Below, one piece after another: positions 50,188-62,102 of a stretch of DNA of 64,000 nucleotides (the stretch's first letter is position 1; each line of letters starts with the position of its first letter). This DNA is from Anisus vortex (lineage: Eukaryota; Mollusca; Gastropoda; Planorbidae), in NCBI GenBank assembly GCA_949126835.1, contig OX421506.1, positions 25,753,301-25,817,300 on the forward strand. The letters run 5' to 3'. Made by a program: the position numbers and the translations under genes. Under the pieces are notes generated by a model. The model was not told the origin of the DNA. It searched no databases and was given only the letters and a program-made list of their open reading frames with translations.

Positions 50188-50486
50188 TCAAATCGTACAT
50201 TCTATGAATAAAACAAGCACTACAATTTTCAACATATAAGTATTATTAGCTTTGCAGGCCCAAATGTCAATCAATTGTATTAAACTTTCGTGTTTCCCAA
50301 CCATAGTAGGACCGCCATCTGTTGGTAAACCCGATAGGTTATTGAGTTGTACAAAAGTAGTTTTAAGTAAGAAACTACTATCTTGAAGATTGTCTGGTAG
50401 ACTGGTATACAACATGTCGCTGCAGACGAAGTATTGCTGGAGGAAACGTGGAGGTTGACTAAGTGTCGATAGACGATCGGTCGCAT
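50188..50486 (-). pseudogene. hAT/ZBED-type transposase fragment
   Basis: On the minus strand 'FVQLNNLSGLPTDGGPTMVG' followed by KHESLIQLI resembles the TDG-P-M-x-G segment around the first/second catalytic region of hAT transposases and their ZBED-like derivatives. Only about 45 residues are recognisable and frames shift on both sides. Assignment is by pattern only. Confidence 0.5.
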
Positions 50487-50674
50487 TTGACGAATTTTTG
50501 GTAAAGTGTCGAAAGTCGAATTGTCGTCATAATATGATAAAAGCTATATCGACAGATTTATTTTATGAATAACTTTGTCATGAAATCGTATATATAAAAA
50601 TGAAAAAGGGAAAATAATGTACGATAGTTGAAATGATACAGTGAGATACCACCATAGTTGAACTATAATACAAA

Positions 50675-50924
50675 CTATGCAACTATTTTTTGAGACATGC
50701 ATGTAATAAATTCATGTTGTAGTAGACTCTCAGCCGATGTTCGTTCAGTACTGATCTTCCGAAAGGTTATCTTTAAAAACAACTGCACATGGTTTGATGA
50801 TCCCGAAGGTAGCACATATTCGGGATGATTTCCTTGACATATTTTATATATTGCTTGACCTCGTTCACAGTCATGATATGGTGGTTTTGTAGTCAACATT
50901 TCTACAACAGTGCAGCCAACACTC
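50675..50924 (-). pseudogene. MAP3K-like kinase, C-lobe end exon
   Basis: After the acceptor 'actttcttag' at 50925 the exon reads (W)SVGCTVVEMLTTKPPYHDCE, then AIYKICQG..., 'FLKITFRK' and 'SAESLLQHEFI', ending at a stop. This is the last part of a STE-type kinase domain of the MEKK2/3 kind (WSVGC..VEMLT.KPP motif). It joins in frame to the exon at 51468-51642 (TG|G = Trp). Intact in itself, but the N-lobe and catalytic loop were not found, so I treat the locus as a remnant. Confidence 0.65.
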
Positions 50925-51467
50925 CTAAGAAAGTGTATTTACAAGATCAATTACTTTTCGTCTTTCTATATATAAAAAAAAAGCTATGAAAACAAAAAAA
51001 AAATATGATAGAATTTTAGTACGATTTAAAATCATCCTTCTCTTTTACAGAAATGTTTGTTTTTCAAATAAAATGTGTTTTTTTTTGTGTGTGTTTTTTG
51101 TATAGGTCTAATTTATTAAGCACTGTTGCTATATATACTTAACTTACTTTTATTGATTATTAATAATTACACATTATAACTGATTTCTTGACACTAATTA
51201 AAATGAATAAATTGTTAAAATTATAATGATTGACACTGACTTCACCATTAAGATTAAATACAATGCAAAAATTGTTGTGCAATATGAACAACATGGGCTG
51301 AAATAAGCACCATGCACATACCAAGTCCATTTCGTGATAGACTTTTGTTGAAGTCAAGTGCATAAGTATAAGTAAATAAGAATAAACAAAAGAAAAATAT
51401 TTTACTCTGAAATTTATACAGACTAAAATTATGTAAAACATAAAAAAATGAAAAAAAGCGTTCTTGC

Positions 51468-51642
51468 CACAAATCTGCATTCTGTCCATATCCATTTCCA
51501 ATGAATACTTCCGGTGCCATCCAATAAGGCGAGCCAATTTCTGTCTTTAAGCCTGTTGAATCAGTTATATTCTCCACATGTTTTGAAACTCCAAAGTCTG
51601 TGAGTTTTATGTTTCCCAGGGTGTCACGAAGTATATTTGCAG
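51468..51642 (-). pseudogene. MAP3K-like kinase, activation-segment exon
   Basis: Encodes AANILRDTLGNIKLTDFGVS, then 'GSPYWMAPEVFIGNGYGQNA' and DLW. It has the DFG and APE motifs and the GS/TPYWMAPE signature of MEKK-type kinases. Its apparent donor is TG|GCAAGA, which would make a GC-AG intron of about 543 bases to the exon at 50924; no GT donor gives the WSVGC join. Immediately upstream the frame reads HYNK where the family has HRDIK. Either the catalytic loop is destroyed, or the exon begins at 51642 after 'ataataaag' and the loop lay on an exon now missing. Confidence 0.65.
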
Positions 51643-52024
51643 CTTTATTATAATGAGAATTTGAGTTTTCAAATTAGTGGTAAAAAAAGAAAATAGCATC
51701 AAAGTATCGACTTTATTTATATTTTGTGTTTATATGCTATTTAGCTTCGGTAATTTATTGAGTAGCATTGGTAACATTGAGACTAAAGGCATTTGTCGCT
51801 GTTTGAATTTAATTTTTAAAATTTTGGAAAGTCATCTGATTTAATATATTTCTTATTTGGATACTTGTCTTTCAGCTATAAAATGGCAAATATTATATTA
51901 TATTTTTAATATATAAAATATAAATAATCTGTATAAAAAAGTACTAATTTACAAACAAAATATGAGTAAAAAAATAAAAATATTATGCGTTAACTTTAAT
52001 TTTACTCGCATTTCACTTTTTGAT

Positions 52025-52110
52025 GTATACCTGCTGCTAATGCACAGGTGCGGCATTTACTTGAGATTTTACCGTGTTTACTGAAAACCAATCAAGCTAT
52101 GACATAGTAT
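52025..52110 (-). other. Possible further MAP3K-like fragment
   Basis: The minus strand reads FSKHGKISSKCRTCALAAG, which resembles the 'hGkisE..cr.yt.qll.G' segment before the catalytic loop of MEKK kinases, followed by a donor-like GTATAC. The match is short and no 'YLH..IVHRD' continuation exists before 51642. Treat as suggestive only. Confidence 0.25.
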
Positions 52111-52649
52111 AAAACTAAACTATTAACTGTCTTTCTTGAAGAAGCCAGTCCATTTGGATTAGCATAAATACTAGCACAATTGGACGTTTACGGCAAATTC
52201 CATATTGATATCGATACACACAGACGGAAAGCAAAGCACTAGCAGTGTTATGGCCTGTGAATATTTTCATCTTTATCTGTATGGTTGATATTTTATTGTT
52301 ATATCTGGCCATAAACCATTGGAACGACTGCATTGAGATTCGCCATTTACCTTCCCAGGAATCAGTAAACATCCTGAAAGGCGAGTTATCCTGGAGCTAT
52401 CTTTATACCTTCGAATGCAATTATTAAAGCATGCATAGTAAGGGTAAATAATTTGAAATCATTTCCACCACAGCCGTTGGGGCTGTTCTGAATGTTCTAG
52501 GTTGTAAAGTGCCAAAGATTAGTCTGATGGTTCTGTTTTGTACAGTGTGTAATGCCTAAAATGAGGTTTCAGAGATGTAGACTTGCACGAGAAAGCTGTA
52601 ATCACTTTGGGACTTTACCTATTCTAGTTAGAGCTTCCTTAAAAAACTC

Positions 52650-53430
52650 ACCTTCACGCCCCAGCTCACAATAGCCAGTCTCTTAACAATGTTCAGCTTC
52701 GAAGCTGAAGTGTTTACTTAGACTTGCCTACAGCGGTCGTACAACAAAAACTTTCTGTTTAGTGTCGCTCCCAGTTAGACCAGCTTCTGCGCGTTTTTAA
52801 GAGACTGGTCTCCAAACTTCAGTTCAATCTCAAAAACCCACATCATGGCAAATACGTTTATCAGAGTAATATCCTGCTAAAGATATCACTCGAGAGTCCA
52901 TCTACCAACAAATCCCTACGGGCATTTCTCTTTGAGTCTTGAGGGGCGTTGAGGGTGGCAATTTCTCGGCATGGTAAATATCAATATTGGCAAGCTGAGC
53001 AGGTTATTTTACTTGCCCAGAAAATTTATCTATTTTAAGGCATGATGAAACGATCACACTAGCCGCAGACACTGCTTGGGAAATGGTGCAAACAAATTAT
53101 AGTAGAAATTGTGTCAAATGGTTATTACAGTTACGCCATACAAAAGGCATGATGTCAAGCTCAAATCTGCAGCTACTAGGCCATAAGAAATGCCATCGCG
53201 GCAATCTGAAACAGGTTAGAGGATTACGATTTTTACTGATGCGCTTTCAGTGCTCCAGGTCATCGACATATTTGGGACCTGCCCTTAGGGACTCTCTTGA
53301 AAGCCATCTCCGACCTTATCTCTAGGCACGGAGTAAATTTCAACCACCAGTGTATTCCGGGTAATTCAAACGAGATAGAGGACTTCTTAGTCCAAGAAGA
53401 TCCAAGAAGGGGTTCCTGGCATCCGCTCTT
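52650..53430 (+). mobile_element. Non-LTR retrotransposon relic with RNase H fragment
   Basis: At 53225-53290 the plus strand reads ITIFTDALSVLQVIDIFGT, the first part of a retrotransposon RNase H (the FTDALSxL core). In other frames it continues with LRDSLES and with 'HGVNFNHQCIPGNSNEIEDF', which corresponds to the 'WIPGHSN..GNE.AD' end of the domain. Several frame changes and stops make it non-functional. The sequence to the left is of similar composition and probably part of the same element. Confidence 0.6.
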
Positions 53431-54296
53431 AATGAGCCGTGCTAATTCAAGACCACCGTAAGTACAGGCCTGGACTCTGATGCGCGTTACGGGCGTGACG
53501 TCACGAGTAATGGGCCAGTGGAAGCCTTGCCTTACACTTACGTTACCTGCCGCCGGTAGTGACCGGGTAGTGTGTACAACGAGTAGCATACAGTCATGTG
53601 TGTGTACTTGTTATTTAACCTACTATTAATTTTAAGTGATATGCAATGTTGAGTTATTGGATAAATACACCATGCCATGGTCAAGATATTTTGAGTGCCT
53701 AATTGCAAAGGAGACTATAGACCTAATAATAACAAAGAATTGATGGAACATGCGATGTCAAAAGATGACGTTTCATAACCAGTAACAAAGATGGCTAAGA
53801 GTCTAAGCCTAAGAAGGTGTGAACTTTCGTGCAATCCCTGCTAGGACTTAGGAAAATGTGTACGTGCACAGAATATTACAGGGTAAGTAAACTAAGCCTA
53901 TTTTTAAATTTTATTATTTGATTCCTGTAATTGTTTAAAAAAAAATCGCATTTGAGTTTTAAGTCTAGATAGTAGTAATAGTAGTGAACCCAAAGTAGGC
54001 TTAATAAAGTGCAGAGGGCCTACAAATCCTAAATGTATTCTTACTAAGCCTATAGATCTAGCTATAATGCATTTAGTAGACTATTTCTAAAGGCTAAAAC
54101 CAATTCTGTTTTATTTTACCGAATCCTACTATGGTATGACTATAGTCTACGTAGATAATACATACGTTTAGTATAAAATTATGATTAGGCTACAAAGTAA
54201 TGATACTCGTCTTTAAAATTAAAAATGTTTTATTGTCATTGAAAACTGTTTTTGTTTTTTCATTTCAGGTTTGCCCGTCAGATAAGAATTTTTGCC
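53431..54296. other. Stretch without a recognised gene
   Basis: No domain or repeat boundary recognised; the short open frames are not supported. Confidence 0.35.
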
Positions 54297-55497
54297 CCAG
54301 TACCTCTACTATGCCATCTAAATATAAAATCATTGTACGTCTAGTTTACTACACCATCTACACACTACACTCATTTAACTATGGATTGCAGAAAGTGTAG
54401 TAGTGCCATCTGAATTCATTGTACATTCTGTATGCTACACCATCTACAGTAAACTAATTTTGGATTACAGAAAGTGTAGTACCATCTGATGTCATCATAT
54501 GTCCGTCATACTACTAAACAATCTAAACTCAACTAACTATGGATTAAAGAAAGTGTAGTGCCATCTTAATTCATCATACGTCCATCATACTACTACACAA
54601 TCTAAACTCAACTAATTATGCATAGACTATGTGAATTCATTGTACATCCAGCATACTACATCATTTAAACTAAAATAACTATGGATTAAAGAAAATGTAA
54701 TGTCATCTTAATTCACTGTACATCCAGTATACTACATCACCTACACTTAACTATCTATTAAAAAAAGTGTAGCCATCTGCATTCATTGTACATCCAGTAT
54801 ACTACATCACCTACATTTAACTAACTAGATCTATGGATTAAAGAAAGTGTAGTGTCATCTTAATTCACTGTAAATACAGTATGCTACATCACCTACACTT
54901 AACTAACTAGATCTATGGATTAAAGAAAGTGTAATGTCATCTTAATTCACTGTACATCCAGTATACTATATCACCTACACTAAACTAACTAGATCTATGG
55001 ATTAAAGAAAGTGTAATGTCATCTTAATTCACTGTACATCCTTGTATACTATATCACCTACACTAAACTAACTATGGATTAAAGAAAGTGTAATGTCATC
55101 TTAATTCATTGTACAGCCAGTATACTACATCACCTACACTTAACTACTTAGACCTATTGATTAAAGAAAGTGTAGAGCCATCTGCATTCAGTGTACATCC
55201 AGTATATTACATCACCTACACTAAACTAACTATGGATTAAAGAAAGTGTAATGTCATCTTAATTCATTGTACATCCAGTATACTACATCACCTACACTTA
55301 ACTATTGATTAAAGAAAGTGTAGAGCCATCTGCATTCAGTGTACATCCAGTATACTACATCACCTACACTTAACTAACTAGATCTATGGATTAAAGAAAG
55401 TGTAATGTCAACTTAATTTATTGTCATCCTGTATAATACATCACCTACACTAAACTAACTATGGATTAAAGAACGTGTAGTGTCATCTTAATTCATT
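54297..55497. repeat. ~76-82-bp satellite, about 14 units
   Basis: Units built on 'ggattaaagaaagtgtaatg', 'tcatcttaattcattgtaca' and 'tccagtatactacatcacct' plus 'acactaaactaact'. Several units carry an extra 'agatct' and others lack segments, so unit length varies. More diverged than the 38-bp array and therefore older or under weaker homogenisation. Confidence 0.92.
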
Positions 55498-55974
55498 AAT
55501 GTAGTTATAAATGTACACATTAAATGCACATATGATATTACACATTATTTATACAGTGAACATTGTTTGCACACACAAAAAAAAATAATAAAAATTAAAA
55601 CAAAGTTAAACTCAAATGTAGTACTGGTAGTTGTTTTTTTCACTTGTGCTTTAATCTAATTGTTTTCTTGTTGTCTGAAAGTTTAAATTATAATAATCTT
55701 CTTATAGATCTAAGTTAAGCCTGATTATTTTGAACCTATAAAATACATGACATGAAAGGAAACAGATTGAAAATAAGCCTTTAATAGAAATATATTATGC
55801 CATGGCATCATAGTTAAAAATATAAGCTGCTTTAAAATAACTATAATAGCAGTATGCCTTTGCAAAGCATCTATTTTATGGTACTGGTACCCGGTAAATT
55901 AAAGTAGCCTAAACATTTATGAATAGACTTAAGATTAAATGTAGTAGATAGTACAGCGCTAAAGCAACACATAT

Positions 55975-56333
55975 AGACCATGCCTTAAACGCCTGGGGCT
56001 AGTGTGTAAACACTTCACTACAGTACGCCTCGCAAGCCTAAGGCCCCCAGCGCGTGACGTACACAAGTAGGACTTTGGCCCGTATTTACGATGGTCTTGG
56101 CTAATTTGAGAAGGCCCGCTGATCGATCCGTGAGTGCAAAACAGAACAGTGATGCGCGATCTGGGAAGAATATGACAAGTGCTAAGGTGTGGGGCAACAT
56201 GTATAGCGACCAAGTATAACTTACCCACGATGGAAGCTTTGCAGAAATGAGCAGTCCGTTTAGAATTATGTCTGTTTAATAACGCCCAGCTCTCTCTCAA
56301 CGCAAGTTTTGTAGGAGGTACTAAAGCCTAGAC
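55975..56333 (+). mobile_element. Internal 3' segment of a gypsy element
   Basis: GC-rich sequence directly before the LTR at 56334. Its last ~50 bases ('ctctctctcaacgcaagttt', 'gtactaaagcctag') recur before the LTR fragments at 20480 and 35763. The minus-strand open frame of 113 codons over it has no recognised domain. Confidence 0.6.
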
Positions 56334-56926
56334 TGTTCTAAGAATCCAATCTTGTGCCGACCTCAAATTCTCGGAATGGATAGGAATAGTTTATTATTTC
56401 TCGTACAGGGAAGATTATGTTAAAACTATCATTTTTATTATTAGTTTTGTAATGATACCATTATTTTCACCCCTGCCAGTAATAGATGTTCCCCGCTCTT
56501 CTCCGCGAGTATTTAATGATTTGTGTTGTCTTCAATGCAGTTAGTTTTGTAGATACTTTCCTTTGAGCTTGTTATGGACGCTTGTGTTGGCACTATTTTA
56601 TTATTGCTGTAAATACTACATTTATTTTACATACGTTATCACTAGAATTAAATTATCAACGACATTTACACTGAATGTTCCTCGTTAAGTTACTATTCTA
56701 TTTTTGTTTCATTGTTTACAATACGATAATATATTGATTTATAACTACAACTTTATGGAAAGGAACTTTTAGAACGCAAATCCTGAGTATGTGCCCAGGA
56801 CAATAAAGAGATTTCCGTATAATACTGAATAATAAATAATAATAACCAAAGTCTACCCTAGGACTAACGAGAATTATCAACAACATTTACACGGCTCTGA
56901 CCACAAGGGGATTGTGGTTTGTAACA
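56334..56926 (+). mobile_element. Gypsy LTR
   Basis: 593 bases from TGTTCTAAGAATCC to GGGGATTGTGGTTTGTAACA (TG...CA termini). Collinear with 20511-21102 (592 bases) and with the reverse complement of 58189-58745. The internal part of the element upstream is truncated to about 360 bases. Confidence 0.8.
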
Positions 56927-56974
56927 ATGGCATAATTTAATATTCCGATCGGATCCTATTTTAGCCCCACCTTG

Positions 56975-57115
56975 ATTCGTGTTGTCGAAAGTGATGGGGA
57001 GCAGAAGAGACAGTCGAGCATGTGCTGTTAGATTGCCCCGCCTTGTGTCTTAGAGTAAATAGGGAAGGACATCGTTTATTGCGAACGTTTCTAATAACAC
57101 CATGTAACAACATTT
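56975..57115 (+). mobile_element. Non-LTR retrotransposon C-terminal fragment
   Basis: The plus strand reads WGAEETVEHVLLDCPALCLR, typical of the zinc-binding C-terminus following RNase H in jockey/R1-like elements; a cysteine and a stop precede it. It has the same orientation as the RNase H relic at 52.6-53.4 kb. The two may be parts of one element separated by later insertion of the satellite and gypsy sequence; this is inference. Confidence 0.5.
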
Positions 57116-58188
57116 TTGTTTATGTTTTTTACTTAATTTTGGTATTCTGATTTCAATGTTACCATTTGTTGTGCTCTATCTTCAAGATTTCTTGAGAAAA
57201 AGCATAAAGTATATTTTGGGAGTTTTCGTATATTATTATGTGTAATGCATTTATAACATTATATATATATTCTATATAATCCCATTTTTCATATTACTTT
57301 TCCTCTATGTGTTTATTTATGTTTATTTAGAGCTTTTTTATCTAAATCAAAAATCGTTCAATCAATTTATTTGAAACTTTCTACATTTATTTATAAAAAG
57401 ATAACTTATAACATGATTGCTTAGACTACAGTTACTATTACTAATAAGTCCCCTTATAACTGAGGAAAACTTTGTATTTTTTTTTCTAAAGATTGAACAT
57501 TTTGTTAGCTATTTAAATATAAGTAAATCAAATTAAAAGAAAAAAAAAATAAAAAAGGTTAGTAGAAGCGGACCGCCGTAACAAATCAAAGAAAGATACA
57601 ACGTACAAACCTGGACAATTTAATGTTTAATGTTGTTTTTCTGTTTATGTATATGTAATTGTTGAAGAAATATATGTTTGTGGTGTAGTCTACAGTAAAA
57701 AAAAATTTAAGAAAATGGAAGGTTTTTTTTTTCAGTAATTTTTTTTCTAAATGTTGTCTTTTGTGGTATTTTGGTCAGTAACATTTTAAATTTTGTTAAG
57801 TCCTTTAAGATATGTTAATTAAACGTATAAGGATGATGCATAGATGAATATTGCAGGTACTAAGCTAGTTACTGTTATGTTTGTCTCTTTCATAATTTTT
57901 TTATGAATATTATTTATGACTTATACAAATTTTTTGGGGCAATTTATATAGACAAAAATGAAAAAAAACATTCAATTTAATAATTTCTTAAATAATAACA
58001 TTGAAAACTAGTCAGTTACCCACAAAAACTATATTACAACAAATATATATTTGAAACTTCCATAAAATCATCTTAGTTTAGACAATTTTTAGATTTAAAA
58101 AAGATATGTTTATTTTCAAGATGGCCGCCATTGTCATGGTAACAAATACTCGCATCATTATAAATTTAATATTTTTTGTTTAGTCTAT
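57116..58188. other. AT-rich stretch, nothing recognised
   Basis: No coding region or repeat was recognised between the LINE fragment and the gypsy LTR. Confidence 0.4.
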
Positions 58189-58745
58189 TGTTACGTCCAC
58201 AATCCCCTTGTGGCCAGAGCTGTGTAGATCTTGCTGATAATTCTCGTTAGTCCTAGGGGAGACTTTAATTATTAGTATTTATGTTTCAGTATTACACGAA
58301 CTCTTCTTATAGTCCTGGGCACAAATTCAGTATTTGTATTCCAACATCTCCTTTCTTGTACATTATGGTAGTAGATAAGTCTTATAGTAATGTATACAAC
58401 ACAATAGGATAGTAACTTGACAAGGAAGCTTCAGTGTAACTGTTGTTGATAGTTTATTTCAGGTGGTATGTTCAATATATACAATATATCTATTATGTAC
58501 AGTTAGAATAAAATAGTGCAAACACAAACGTTCTCAAAGGAACATATTTTGAAACTCTTTGTCTTTCAGACAAAACAAATCATTAAATACCATCCGAGTG
58601 GTGCAAGGGATAGACCCATTACCAGTAGGGGTGAAAATCATGGTATCATTACAAAACTCATAACAAAAACGATAGGAACTTCCCCTATTAAATAATGAGT
58701 CGTTCCCAGACTCTGAGAATTTAAGATCAACACAGAATCCCAACA
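58189..58745 (-). mobile_element. 3' LTR of the Gmr1-like element
   Basis: Read on the minus strand it starts TGTTGGGATTCTGTGTTGATC at 58745 and ends 'ggggattgtggacgtaaca' at 58189 (TG...CA ends), 557 bases. It is homologous to the LTRs at 20511 and 56334, about 35 bases shorter and clearly diverged. The 5' LTR lies outside the window, so the age of this insertion cannot be read here. The bases next to its outer end are 'tctat'. Confidence 0.75.
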
Positions 58746-60097
58746 TTACCTAGAACCTTTTGTTTTCCTACTAAACGTCCTAATATTGTGTGTAGTAAGA
58801 AAAGAGAGAGAGAGAGGAATAAACATTGCGTGTTCCAATTCTTGGAAAAACAATATACATGACACGCCCCCACCCAATGAAAGAAATAATGTACCATAAT
58901 TACCCAAGTAATACTCAACATGGTACATTTTTCGTACTTAACACTATCGTTTTAACAACCATCAATCAATGGAAGATTATAAGACAATTTAAACAAACAT
59001 GGCTCACTGGCACAACTAAATTATAAAAAGTGTCACTACCCAATGGTAATTGTGATTATAACGTGATGGACACATATTTCCCCGTTAGTATTAATATTAA
59101 CTAATGTCTCAACAAGTACAAATAATTCAAAAATATTCTAGTCATTCTTATTTTAACTATGTACAGTTGTGTGGATTTCCACCAAAATTTGCAAAAAGTC
59201 TTAATCTATTTAAACAAATATAACATTGCTCAAACTCTGTAAATTTTCAACAGTTTACTTCTAATATACCAACCAAAAGATAAGTAATACATAACTCGAA
59301 TCAAACTTCCCCTTTAAATTACAGTGTCAACTTGACATTAACAGGGTTCATACCTAAGATGATGATACTTCCCCTTTTCTCAAATATAAGGAGAAAATAC
59401 GCTCTAGTTACGATTACTACAGTAATCTCAATATTAAAATGTAATCCACTATTATGCGTTTTTGGCAAATTTGAAAGTTTAATATAAAAGATTGTTCAGG
59501 GTTGAATGAGTGCCCACCTTTAGGTACCTTTGTTTCCCTCCATTCCCGGATATATGGAATATATAACAACCTATATACAACATAGTGAATATCCACTAGT
59601 TTTTCCCATTCTATTGCCATGATATAACAATTTAGCAATAGATTTCCAATATTATCTATTAATTTATACCAATTGATATTACATCTCTTTCTAAGATAAA
59701 AATTGTACATATTATTATTTAGTTCCATTCATTAACTAAAATAAAACAAGATAATAAATCAACTAGCTCAAAGTTTTCCCACTTAATTGCATGTGATGAC
59801 AACTACTTTTATCCATCCATATCAAGTAAATACGTGCATATTATATATTTATTGCATCATGCATCAACATTTAAATGGAATTTCTTTTCCATAATCAAAT
59901 GAATTTAAAATATATCAGAACATCAATATTATACATGATTATAAGAATTATTAATACTTTCAAAAGACTTGACTTCTGTATGATACAAGTATTCTATAGG
60001 TATTCCATAATCAAAATTCAAACGAATGATAGGTTATCATGACACATTCTTAATGAATAAATGAGATGATCTGAAAAAGAAGTATGGGGTTATTCAG
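58746..60097 (-). other. 3' non-coding part of the Gmr1-like element
   Basis: AT-rich sequence between the RNase H stop and the LTR. A 103-codon minus frame at 59417-59728 has no recognisable domain and no transmembrane or signal pattern that would support an env gene. The purine-rich primer site expected next to the LTR is poorly preserved. Confidence 0.5.
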
Positions 60098-60841
60098 TCA
60101 ATCATGTAGCACCCGAGATAGAGTATCAACTGTGACGTTGTCCCTACCCCTCAGGTGTTTTATGTTTAAGTCATAGGCTTGGACGAATAAGCTCCATCTA
60201 ACAAGCCTCTGGTTTTGCTTGACCCTGGAGAGAAAAAACAGAGGGTTGTGGTCGGCCAGTATTTCTATCGGGTACCCAGAGCTGTTTACATAGAAATCAA
60301 ACTGTTTTAACGCTAGGATCAACCCTAAAAGTTCCTTCTCACTTGTATTATAATTACGTTCATGGATATTGAATTTCTGTGAGTGGTAGCACACCGGGTG
60401 CTCCTCTCCGTGGTCATCCTGCTGAGTCAGCACCGCTCCCATCCCAGTATCGCACGCGTCTACTGCAATTTTAAAGGGTCTATCAAAACGCGGGGTCACC
60501 AAAATAGGTGCCCTGGATAATCTTAACTTCAACTCATCAAACGCCTTTTGGCACTTGTCAGACCAAACAAAGCGATTGTTCTTCTTTAGTAGGTCAGTTA
60601 AGGGGCAAGCTACCGTAGAAAAGTCCTGGCAAAACTTACGATAATACCCGGCCATTCCAAGGTAACTACGGAGTTGTTTCCTTGTATGTGGCACTGGGAC
60701 ATTCTGAATAGCTTCTATTTTAGCATTTACTGGTTTAACCTTTCCACCACCCACTACATGTCCAAGATACTCGATAGTGGCATGTCCAAACTGACTCTTA
60801 GCCAGGTTTATTGTCAAATTGGCGTCATTCAGTCGTTCAAA
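60098..60841 (-). pseudogene. Reverse transcriptase end and RNase H
   Basis: Continues in the same frame as the upstream RT after the TAG at about 60843. It contains the RT thumb/connection ('YLGHVVGGGKVKPVNAKIEA', then LRSYLGMAGYYRKFCQDFS) and RNase H with FKIAVDACDTGMGAVLTQ (first Asp), 'TSEKELLGLILALKQFD' (Glu), 'EILADHNPLFFLSR' (Asp) and the final 'GRDNVTVDTLSRV' (Asp). Catalytic residues look intact. The stop upstream is what separates it from the polymerase. Confidence 0.85.
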
Positions 60842-62102
60842 CTAGTGTCGTAGTTGACTGACATGTGTCTTGAAATCTGTACTATACACCACTATGTCGT
60901 CGAGGTAGGCATTACACTGGAAGATACCGCGAGTGAGGGTGTTTATAAGCCTTTGAAACGTCGCAGGGGCATTACGGAGTCCGAATGGCATGACCTTATA
61001 CCTGTAAAGTCCGTCAGGTGTCACAAAGGCGGATACTTCCTGTGCCCGTGGCGTCAAAGGAATCTGAAAGTACGCGGAGAGAAGATCAATTTTTGTCACA
61101 TACGTCGCGTCACCTATCTTATCAATGAGGTCATCAATACGAGGAATGGGATACGAGTCAGTCTTTGTCAAATTATTTAATTTCCTAAAGTCTGTACAAA
61201 ACCGCAATGTGTTGTCGGCTTTTGGTACCAACACACAGGGTGAAGACCATTCGCTATCACATTCTTCCACTGTGTCATTTTCTAACATATACTTCACCTC
61301 TGCTCTAATATGTTCAAGTCTGATGGGGTTAACTCTATATGGATGCTGTTTAATTGGCCTGGCACCCTCAGTTAATACTACATCGTGTTCTATTAGATGT
61401 GTCCTCCTGGGAACATCTGTAAACAGTGACTTATATTCATGTACCAGCTCAATAATCTCCTCCTTATCTTCTACCGGAAGATGTTCTAGCCTTGTATCTA
61501 AACTCTTAAGGGCATCTGTATTATTAAGTTTACTTTCTGCAAACTTATATTCTATCCTAGATAAATCCAACGGGACTCTAGGTAATGAAATCATGGGGAC
61601 CTCCCGTGGTTTACTCTTTTCCCTGGAAACATAGGGCTTAAGTAAATTAATATGGCATACCCTCTGTTTTTGTCTCCGGTCAGGAGTCTTTATCAAATAA
61701 TTGACCTCGCCAAGCTTTGACTCTATCTCATAGGGTCCACTAAACTTTGCACTTAAAGGCTGATTTTGCAAAGATAGAAACACAAGAACTTTGTCACCTG
61801 GTGCAAAAGTTCTAGCTGTAGCTTTACGGTCATAGTTCTGTCTCATACGCTCCTGCATCTGTGGAAAATGAATCTTCACATGGTTAAAAGCATCATAAAG
61901 CCTATTTTTAAATTTATCTACATATGACAAAAGTCCAATCGGTTCACTGTCCGTTAGCCAAGTTTCATGTAGAAGTTTCAACGGACCTCTGACTGAGTGT
62001 CCATACACAAGTTCGAATGGGCTAAACCCCAGGGATTCCTGAGTGGCCTCCCTTGCAGCGAACAGTACATAAGGCACACCCTTATCCCAGTCTTCGGTAG
62101 GC
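60842..62102 (-). pseudogene. Integrase C-terminal part and reverse transcriptase
   Basis: Starts in the middle of integrase (DWDKGVPYVLFAAREATQES, 'LGFSPFELVYGHSVRGPLKL'), then the integrase C-terminal domain ('APGDKVLVFL', 'GPYEI'). After a linker come the RT fingers and palm: 'GARPIKQHPYRVNPIRLEHI', 'SEWSSPCVLVPKADNTLRFC', TDFRKLNNLT, 'MPFGLRNAPATFQRLINTL' and the active-site YLDD. It ends at a TAG at about 60843 within the RT, after TDFKTHVSQLRH. Integrase before RT is seen directly. Confidence 0.87.

Noticed and set aside
55959..56300. 113-codon minus frame before the 56 kb LTR
   Set aside because: It lies in the internal part of a retroelement, antisense to the LTR orientation, with no domain.
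59417..59728. Candidate env gene after pol in the gypsy element
   Set aside because: Only 103 codons, no signal peptide, fusion or transmembrane pattern; AT-rich chance frame.
61125..61634. 169-codon plus frame and other plus-strand frames in 60.8-63.7 kb
   Set aside because: Antisense shadows of the gypsy polyprotein.
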